From a candidate division WS6 bacterium GW2011_GWC2_36_7 (lineage in GTDB: Bacteria > Patescibacteriota > Dojkabacteria > SC72): 12,000 nucleotides of DNA. This document shows, one piece after another, positions 7,565 to 12,000 of the stretch. The notes under the pieces were generated by a model, which was not told the DNA's origin, did not search any database, and saw nothing but the letters and a program-made list of their open reading frames with translations. The stretch's first letter is position 1. Every line of letters starts with the position of its first letter. The stretch is from the NCBI GenBank assembly GCA_000991805.1, contig LBSF01000009.1, positions 1 to 12,000 on the forward strand, written 5' to 3'. The position numbers were made by a program, and so were the translations under genes.

Positions 7565-7639
7565 CGCACCTGGCCGGAGTCGGACCGACAACCTACACGT
7601 TAGGAGTGTGTTGCTCTATCCAGATTGAGCTACAGGTGC
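7565..7639 (-). tRNA. tRNA-Arg (anticodon CCT), no encoded CCA
   Basis: The minus strand folds as a 75-nt tRNA. The acceptor stem GCACCTG/CAGGTGC pairs fully, the D arm is GCTC-AATCTGGATA-GAGC, the anticodon arm ACACA-CTCCTAA-CGTGT, the variable loop AGGTT, and the T arm GTCGG-TCCGACT-CCGGC. CCT reads the Arg codon AGG; C35 and A20, bacterial arginine identity elements, are both present. The discriminator is G and the CCA must be added after transcription. Two oddities: the closing pair of the anticodon stem is an A31-C39 mismatch, and position 55 is C instead of the near-universal U that becomes pseudouridine. Both differ by a T-to-C change from the expected base. The gene could be a decaying copy, but every other element is intact. 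Confidence 0.85.
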
Positions 7640-7664
7640 TTATTTATACGCTAAGCTTAACACA

Positions 7665-7673
7665 AATATACCA
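7665..7673 (-). promoter_or_regulatory. Candidate extended -10 (TGG TATATT) for tRNA-Arg
   Basis: Minus-strand TGG-TATATT lies 25 nt upstream of the mature tRNA 5' end, giving a precursor leader of roughly 19 nt. A TATAAA at 7643-7648 is too close to the tRNA to serve as its -10. Confidence 0.4.
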
Positions 7674-7725
7674 TATTTCCAATGCAAATTCACTTTTCTA
7701 TAGGGTTATATATATAGCTTTTCCA

Positions 7726-7734
7726 TGGTATAAT
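7726..7734 (+). promoter_or_regulatory. Extended consensus -10 (TGG TATAAT) for uvrA
   Basis: TGG-TATAAT ends 10 nt before the uvrA ATG (7745), leaving a leader of about 3-4 nt at most and no Shine-Dalgarno. No LexA- or DinR-like operator palindrome was recognised around it, so SOS control is not supported by the sequence. Confidence 0.55.
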
Positions 7735-7744
7735 CTACATTGCA

Positions 7745-10603
7745 ATGAAACAAGAATATATAAAAATAAGGGGTGCAAGAGAGAATAACCTTCAGAATAT
7801 ATCGCTTGATATCCCTAAGAACAAATTAGTAGTCATAACCGGAGTCTCCGGTAGTGGAAAATCCTCCTTAGCTTTTGATACTCTGTATGCAGAAGGTCAA
7901 AGAAGATATGTAGAGTCTCTCTCGTCCTATGCAAGGCAGTTTCTAGGCGTAATGAAGAAACCAGATGTAGATTCAATAGAAGGACTCTCTCCAGCCATCT
8001 CAATCGATCAGAAGACCGCAGGATCGAATCCTAGGTCTACTGTCGGAACCATTACAGAAATATATAGTTACCTTCGATTACTGTATGGAAATATTGGCAT
8101 CGCCCACTGTCCAAATTGTCATACACCAGTCGAAGCTCAAACCATACAAGAAATAACACAAAAAGTACTCAAACATCTCAAAGGTTCTACTAAGAAGTTC
8201 CAAGTGGTTTCACCATTGATCAAGAACCGTAAGGGCGAGTTTTCTTCACTGTTTGAGAAATTACTAGCACGAGGGTTTCTCAGAATAATCGTTGATGGCA
8301 ATACATATATGCTTGATGATATTGAAAATATCAAGCTAGATGAATACAAAAAACACGATATTGATCTAGTAATAGACCGATTAGATGGTAAGAACGTAGA
8401 GCAAAAACGTCTTACAGACGCCATAGAGCTAGCTGTTGTTCAGTCTAAGGGTGAAGTTAAGGTGCTAATAGAAGACGAAGAGCCCCTATTCTTCTCTGAA
8501 AACAACACTTGCCCAACATGTGGCATATCATATCCCAAAATAGTACCAGCTAGCTTCTCTTTCAATGCTCCAGAGGGCGCATGCCCAAAGTGTGCAGGAT
8601 TAGGAATACTTAAGGAATTAGATATAAACCTACTCTACAACCCGAATTTAACAATATCCGAGGGTGGAATCTTCCCATGGAGTAACAGAACAAGCAAAGA
8701 CTCGTGGACATTGAAGATATTACAAAGTGTAGCTGTAGAACATCATTTTGATCTTAAGACGCAAATAAAGAATTACTCCCCGGAGATATTTGACCTCATA
8801 TTCTACGGAAAAGGTGCTAAAGAGACATATACCATCCAATATACCAATAGATTTGGTAAAACTAAGATCTATGATGCTGAATATGAGGGTGTCATTAACG
8901 AATTAAATAGAAGATATAAAGAAACCTCTTCAGATTACTCGAGAATTGAAACTGAAAAGTACATGGTAGAAAGAGTTTGTGATGCATGTAATGGTAAAAG
9001 ACTAAAGCCATATACACTTGCAGTAACTATAAATGAAAAGAATATCGACGAGATAACCAATACTCCAATCAATGAATTAATCTCTTTCTTTGGTTCAATA
9101 GAGCTAAAAGGCAACAAAGCAGAGATAGCTAAGCCAATTATCAAAGAAGTACTATCAAGATTGAACTTCCTAACCAATGTTGGATTAGACTATTTAACTC
9201 TTTCTAGAAAAGCTACCACTCTTTCAGGTGGAGAATCACAAAGAATACGACTAGCATCACAAATTGGTACTGGACTAACAGGAGTCCTTTATGTCCTTGA
9301 CGAACCTTCAATTGGATTACACCAAAGAGATGTGTCAAAGTTGATAAAATCACTCGAAAACCTGCGAGATACCGGTAATTCTGTCATAGTGGTCGAACAC
9401 GACGAAGAAACTATAAGATGTGCTGACTGGGTAGTCGATATAGGTCCTAATGCAGGCAAGCATGGTGGTAAGGTAGTAGCAGAAGGTACTATATATGATA
9501 TCAAGCATAGCGGTTCTCTCACTGCTAAATATCTCAATAAAGAGCTCTCTGTCGGCCAAGACTTAAAGCGAAAGGTGATATCTGATAAGAAGGACAAACT
9601 AAAACTCACAGGACTCATTACTCACAACCTTAAGGATGTAAATCTAGAAATCCCGTTAAACCAATTCATTTGCATAACCGGTGTTTCTGGCAGCGGGAAG
9701 TCTTCATTGATAAACGATACACTCTATCCTGTACTGATGAATAAAGTTATGCATTCAAAACAACAGGAAGGATCATACAAATTGATTGAGGGAGTGGATA
9801 AAATTAATCAGATTATTGATATCGATCAATCGCCTATAGGTCGAACTCCGAGGTCAAATCCAGCAACTTACACGGGAGTCTTTACTGCAATTCGAGAGAT
9901 ATTTGCAAATACCAATGAGGCCAAAGCCAGAGGATATGGAACAAACAGATTTAGCTTCAATGTCAAAGGTGGAAGATGCGAGAAATGTCAGGGTGATGGC
10001 CAGATCAAGGTTGAAATGCAATTCTTACCAGATATGTACGTAACTTGCGATGCATGTAATGGGAAAAGATATAATGAAGAGGCATTGCAGGTAGATTATA
10101 AGGGAAAGAATATATCAGATGTCTTAAATATGACAGTAGAAGACGCATCAGAGTTCTTCAAGAACATTCCTTCTATATATAGAAAGCTTGCAGTACTGAA
10201 TGAAGTTGGCCTTGGATACATACAATTAGGTCAATCAGCTCTCACTCTCTCAGGTGGAGAATCTCAAAGAATCAAATTAGCAAAGGAACTTTCTAAGATG
10301 TCTCGTGGTCATACCATGTATATATTGGACGAACCTACAACTGGGTTACATTATCATGATATTGATAAGCTACTTACCCTACTTAAGGGCTTAGTTGATA
10401 AAGGTCATACTGTTATGTGTGTGGAACATAACTTAGATATCATAAAGTTTGCAGATTGGATTGTGGATCTTGGTCCAGAGGGCGGAGACAAGGGTGGCTA
10501 CATTGTAGCCGAGGGTACAGTCGAGGATGTAATGAAAAATCCTAAGAGTTGGACTGGAAAGTATCTTAAGGAATACTTACAGGATCACCATCTGGGTAGA
10601 TAG
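7745..10603 (+). CDS. uvrA: Excinuclease ABC subunit A (UvrA)
   Basis: The 952-aa protein is full length. UvrA is the damage-recognition ATPase of nucleotide excision repair and works as a dimer that loads UvrB on DNA. The first Walker A, GVSGSGKSSLAFDTL, is at about 33-47, with the family-specific YVESLSSYARQFLG just after. Zinc-module cysteines appear at about 255 (CPTCGISY) and 280 (CPKCAGLG), with further pairs CPNCHTPV near 122 and CDACNGKR near 412. The ABC signature LSGGESQRIRLASQIG (about 490) and Walker B LYVLDEPSIGLH complete the first site. The second site has GVSGSGKSSLINDTL near 646, the zinc finger CEKCQGDG/CDACNGKRYN (745-775), LSGGESQRIKLAKELS and MYILDEPTTGLH. The start matches the usual MKxxYIKIRGARENNL opening. 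uvrB and uvrC are not in the window. The last 38 bp overlap the opposing gene. Confidence 0.97.
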   Translation: MKQEYIKIRGARENNLQNISLDIPKNKLVVITGVSGSGKSSLAFDTLYAEGQRRYVESLSSYARQFLGVMKKPDVDSIEGLSPAISIDQKTAGSNPRSTVGTITEIYSYLRLLYGNIGIAHCPNCHTPVEAQTIQEITQKVLKHLKGSTKKFQVVSPLIKNRKGEFSSLFEKLLARGFLRIIVDGNTYMLDDIENIKLDEYKKHDIDLVIDRLDGKNVEQKRLTDAIELAVVQSKGEVKVLIEDEEPLFFSENNTCPTCGISYPKIVPASFSFNAPEGACPKCAGLGILKELDINLLYNPNLTISEGGIFPWSNRTSKDSWTLKILQSVAVEHHFDLKTQIKNYSPEIFDLIFYGKGAKETYTIQYTNRFGKTKIYDAEYEGVINELNRRYKETSSDYSRIETEKYMVERVCDACNGKRLKPYTLAVTINEKNIDEITNTPINELISFFGSIELKGNKAEIAKPIIKEVLSRLNFLTNVGLDYLTLSRKATTLSGGESQRIRLASQIGTGLTGVLYVLDEPSIGLHQRDVSKLIKSLENLRDTGNSVIVVEHDEETIRCADWVVDIGPNAGKHGGKVVAEGTIYDIKHSGSLTAKYLNKELSVGQDLKRKVISDKKDKLKLTGLITHNLKDVNLEIPLNQFICITGVSGSGKSSLINDTLYPVLMNKVMHSKQQEGSYKLIEGVDKINQIIDIDQSPIGRTPRSNPATYTGVFTAIREIFANTNEAKARGYGTNRFSFNVKGGRCEKCQGDGQIKVEMQFLPDMYVTCDACNGKRYNEEALQVDYKGKNISDVLNMTVEDASEFFKNIPSIYRKLAVLNEVGLGYIQLGQSALTLSGGESQRIKLAKELSKMSRGHTMYILDEPTTGLHYHDIDKLLTLLKGLVDKGHTVMCVEHNLDIIKFADWIVDLGPEGGDKGGYIVAEGTVEDVMKNPKSWTGKYLKEYLQDHHLGR

Positions 10604-11228
10604 GTGCAGGTAGTTTATCAAACGCTCTTTCAGTAGATGCTGTAATAGCAGCATAAAAGTCATTAGGGTCATCATCTACTAACACCAGATTTTCAAAACT
10701 CCAAGGAGCGCTGCCTTTCGCTTTTATTATCGGGTTTCCAGTTCTTTCAGAAATAAATGCTAACATCCCCGCAGGATCATCTGTGACAAAATTCCATACA
10801 TCTGGAGATTTATATAAGCTATTAGGATCGTCACACCCACAAAATCCTCCTCTCGTTATAATCTCCCAACATCTATATTCCCTTGGTACTCCTCTTCTAA
10901 CTTGGAAATATACTATATTCTTACCATTTCCATATGAGCCCTCTACAGCAACGCTAATATCATTAATATCTTCCAATCCATCAAAATCTTTCTTTTTTGA
11001 AAAGTCATCTCTAGTTGCATGATAAAGAAAAGCCACTGGATGATTTTTCTGCCATTCGAAAACACATTCTAGCACAGGGTTTATAGCATTCTCAAACGTA
11101 TTCTCCTCCAAGTCAAGATTCCCGCAGGAAGTAAATCCTACGATATTTCTTATAGAATTGATGCTTAAAGCCAAGTGTAAAGCTTCTATCGATGGAGCAT
11201 TGTTAATGATAGGATCTTTTTTATCCAT
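10566..11228 (-). CDS. Hypothetical protein, 220 aa, unrecognised
   Basis: I do not recognise a family. The protein is acidic and soluble, with no signal peptide or membrane helix. It has an N-terminal stretch with INSIRNIVGFTSCGNLDL (about 24-41), a middle segment with HATRDDFSKKKDFDGLEDI, a strand-like VYFQVRRGVPREYRCWEII region, a Cys-containing GGFCGCDDP motif (about 126-134), and a Pro-rich tail. Five cysteines could bind metal, but their spacing matches no motif I know. It is the only complete gene here with a clear ribosome binding site (AAAAGGA, 6 nt before the ATG), which supports a real gene and this start. Its 3' end overlaps the end of uvrA by 38 bp on the opposite strand. A candidate -10 TATATT lies at 11272-11277, giving a leader of about 37 nt. 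Confidence 0.6.
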   Translation of the reverse strand: MDKKDPIINNAPSIEALHLALSINSIRNIVGFTSCGNLDLEENTFENAINPVLECVFEWQKNHPVAFLYHATRDDFSKKKDFDGLEDINDISVAVEGSYGNGKNIVYFQVRRGVPREYRCWEIITRGGFCGCDDPNSLYKSPDVWNFVTDDPAGMLAFISERTGNPIIKAKGSAPWSFENLVLVDDDPNDFYAAITASTERAFDKLPAPIYPDGDPVSIP

Positions 11229-11234
11229 TTCTAA

Positions 11235-11241
11235 TCCTTTT
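11235..11241 (-). promoter_or_regulatory. Shine-Dalgarno AAAAGGA of the 220-aa gene
   Basis: Minus-strand AAAAGGA ends 6 nt before the ATG at 11228. It fixes the start and contrasts with the other complete genes, which show no ribosome binding site. Confidence 0.6.
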
Positions 11242-11345
11242 ATATATTACTTTGGGACAGTAATTACCTATAATATAGTCCAATTAAGAGTATTTGTAAA
11301 TATAAGAGAAAAATATTTCAACAAAATATCCAGAGAATTTAGAAT

Positions 11346-11406
11346 GGTGAAACTTTCCACCCCATTTTAGGCCTAAAATACTACGGGCCTACGAGAGGGC
11401 ATAGGT
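11346..11406. repeat. Cluster of inverted repeats sharing a TAGGCC/GGCCTA core
   Basis: An imperfect hairpin GGTGAAACTTTCCACC (11346-11361) is followed by the perfect 16-bp palindrome ATTTTAGGCCTAAAAT (11364-11379). TAGGCC inside that palindrome can also pair with GGCCTA at 11386-11391, and CCTA at 11388-11391 can pair with TAGG at 11402-11405. The pairings exclude one another. The region could be a protein binding site, an RNA element on either strand, or a mobile-element scar. Confidence 0.5.
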
Positions 11407-11413
11407 GTAAATA

Positions 11414-11530
11414 ATGAGTACATCAGAGACAGATGCTTATTCCAAAACAAATAGTTCGCTTAATCTCCACTTCGAGGGATTTTTACAACATATCATCAGC
11501 ATGGTCAATTTGAACAGTTTGAAGGTTTAA
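11414..11530 (+). CDS. Possible small ORF, 38 aa
   Basis: ATG at 11414 opens 38 codons ending in TAA. AGGTG lies 6 nt upstream, a reasonable ribosome binding site, and an in-frame TAA just before the AGGTG-ATG spacer ends rules out a longer frame. The product begins MSTSETDAY and has a hydrophobic C-terminal half (FEGFLQHIISMVNL). No family recognised. A frame this short is quite likely by chance in AT-rich DNA. Confidence 0.25.
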   Translation: MSTSETDAYSKTNSSLNLHFEGFLQHIISMVNLNSLKV

Positions 11531-11549
11531 GAAAATAGTGAATTTCACT
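11531..11549 (-). terminator. Weak candidate terminator after proS
   Basis: On the minus strand the inverted repeat AGTGAAATTCACT begins 9 nt after the proS stop and is followed by ATTTTC. The stem is short and AT-rich and the T run is poor, so termination may be inefficient. Confidence 0.3.
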
Positions 11550-11558
11550 TCGTTTCAC

Positions 11559-12000
11559 CTAGTAAGATTGCGCTATATACCAAGCTTCTTTAGAATCCTT
11601 TCCACAATAAATACACTTCCCGGAGACATCATCTTGAGCGATACATCTAGTCGTAGCCTTGGTTTCTACCTTAATACTCTCTTCGCATTTAGGATCACCA
11701 CACCAGTGTACTTTTGCATATCCTTTCTCACCCTTCATCATCGATTTAAGCTCGTCATATGACTCAACCGTATGTGTATTATTCCTAATTATTGACTGCG
11801 ATCTGTTTAGCAAACTGTTCTGAATCTCATTTAGAAGATTCTTTGTATATTCTAATACCTGAGAGCGTTCCACGAACATTTTCTCGCTTGTATCTCTTCT
11901 TACCATAGTTACTCCGCCATTTTGAATATCTCTTTCCCCTATTTCCATTCTTACAGGCACACCCTTTTTCTCCCATTCATTGAATTTGTAACCTGGAGAT
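11559..12000 (-). CDS. proS: Prolyl-tRNA synthetase, archaeal/eukaryotic-like type (C-terminal 146 residues; gene continues past 12000)
   Basis: The frame is open to the window edge and stops at 11559. An internal GTG at 11960 is not the start, because conserved residues lie upstream of it. The visible part begins PGYKFNEWEKKGVPVRMEIG, the entry to the anticodon-binding domain of class II ProRS, followed by VTMVRRDTSEK. It ends in the extra C-terminal zinc domain: CGDPKC, a later Cys in TRCIAQ, and CIYCGK, with a final AWYIAQSY whose terminal Tyr is conserved in this type. These traits define the ProS form without the bacterial insertion editing domain, found in archaea, eukaryotes and a range of bacteria. 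The enzyme charges tRNA-Pro in the cytoplasm. Motifs 1-3 and the start are outside the window. It runs toward the structured gap, not toward a clear operon partner. Confidence 0.95.
   Translation of the reverse strand, partial: SPGYKFNEWEKKGVPVRMEIGERDIQNGGVTMVRRDTSEKMFVERSQVLEYTKNLLNEIQNSLLNRSQSIIRNNTHTVESYDELKSMMKGEKGYAKVHWCGDPKCEESIKVETKATTRCIAQDDVSGKCIYCGKDSKEAWYIAQSY

Larger units (their letters stand above)
11229..11558. other. 330-bp gap between the 220-aa gene and proS: leader, inverted repeats, possible small ORF
   Basis: The 11229-11340 part is very AT-rich and probably holds the promoter and leader of the 220-aa gene. TATAAT on the plus strand (11269-11274) overlaps TATATT on the minus strand (11272-11277). 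The 11346-11405 part is a cluster of inverted repeats and noticeably G+C richer. The 11414-11530 part is a possible small plus-strand ORF. A short hairpin follows proS at 11537-11549. No tRNA, rRNA, tmRNA, SRP RNA or known riboswitch was recognised. Confidence 0.6.

Noticed and set aside
11310-11335. Minus-strand ATATTT-TGTTG-AAATAT hairpin followed by TTTT
   Set aside because: The stem is A/T only and would terminate poorly; such repeats are expected by chance in this AT-rich stretch.
11158-11370. 70-codon plus-strand frame near the start of the 220-aa gene
   Set aside because: It overlaps that gene antisense, has no ribosome binding site, and shows no protein-like features.
11462-11487. 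Plus-strand hairpin AATCTC...GGGATT followed by TTTT, resembling a terminator
   Set aside because: The stem is 6 bp with a G-T pair and an 8-nt loop, lies inside the possible small ORF, and no clear upstream transcript needs it.
1-12000. Frequent ATATAT-type hexamers suggesting an uptake or repeat motif
   Set aside because: They occur in coding and non-coding DNA, mostly as Ile ATA and Tyr TAT codons, without fixed flanks or spacing, so base composition and codon choice explain them.
1-12000. Reassigned genetic code (TGA as Gly)
   Set aside because: All recognised genes have normal length with the standard code and no in-frame TGA.

Overview
The window is AT-rich, gene-dense bacterial DNA. 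The mix of genes resembles Patescibacteria (Candidate Phyla Radiation): a PEGA-domain surface protein, a 7TM-type sensor kinase, an archaeal-type prolyl-tRNA synthetase, a tRNA gene without an encoded CCA tail, mostly non-Shine-Dalgarno starts and very short intergenic gaps. The phylum is inferred from gene content; no rRNA or other strong phylogenetic marker was placed.

Layout. From about 5977 down to the left edge, five genes run on the minus strand in this order: tryptophanyl-tRNA synthetase (trpS), the actin-like shape protein mreB, a MATCAP/DUF1704-type metallopeptidase, a methyltransferase-like protein with a long disordered N-terminus, and a 7TM membrane sensor (probable histidine kinase) cut by position 1. 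Gaps are 19, 33, 51 and 1 bp. The metallopeptidase, and probably the methyltransferase, carry their own -10 elements. A 46-bp divergent promoter region (5978-6023) separates trpS from a plus-strand membrane-anchored PEGA protein (6024-7562). A tRNA-Arg(CCT) gene lies tail-to-tail with that gene at 7565-7639 (minus). Then comes uvrA (7745-10603, plus), whose last 38 bp overlap the end of a convergent unrecognised gene (10566-11228, minus). A 330-bp gap (11229-11558) holds clustered inverted repeats and a possible 38-codon ORF. The C-terminal end of proS (minus) runs off the right edge.

The genes are mostly core functions: aminoacyl-tRNA synthesis (trpS, proS, tRNA-Arg), cell shape (mreB) and nucleotide excision repair (uvrA). 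They are mixed with surface and sensory proteins and three genes of unknown role. No CRISPR array, insertion sequence, prophage or defence island was seen. The features most worth a second look are: -10 hexamers 6-7 nt upstream of start codons, implying leaderless mRNAs; a TrpRS with altered HIGH and KMSKS signatures; a tubulin-carboxypeptidase-like peptidase directly downstream of mreB; a tRNA-Arg with a C at position 55 and an A-C mismatch in its anticodon stem; and the structured gap before proS.
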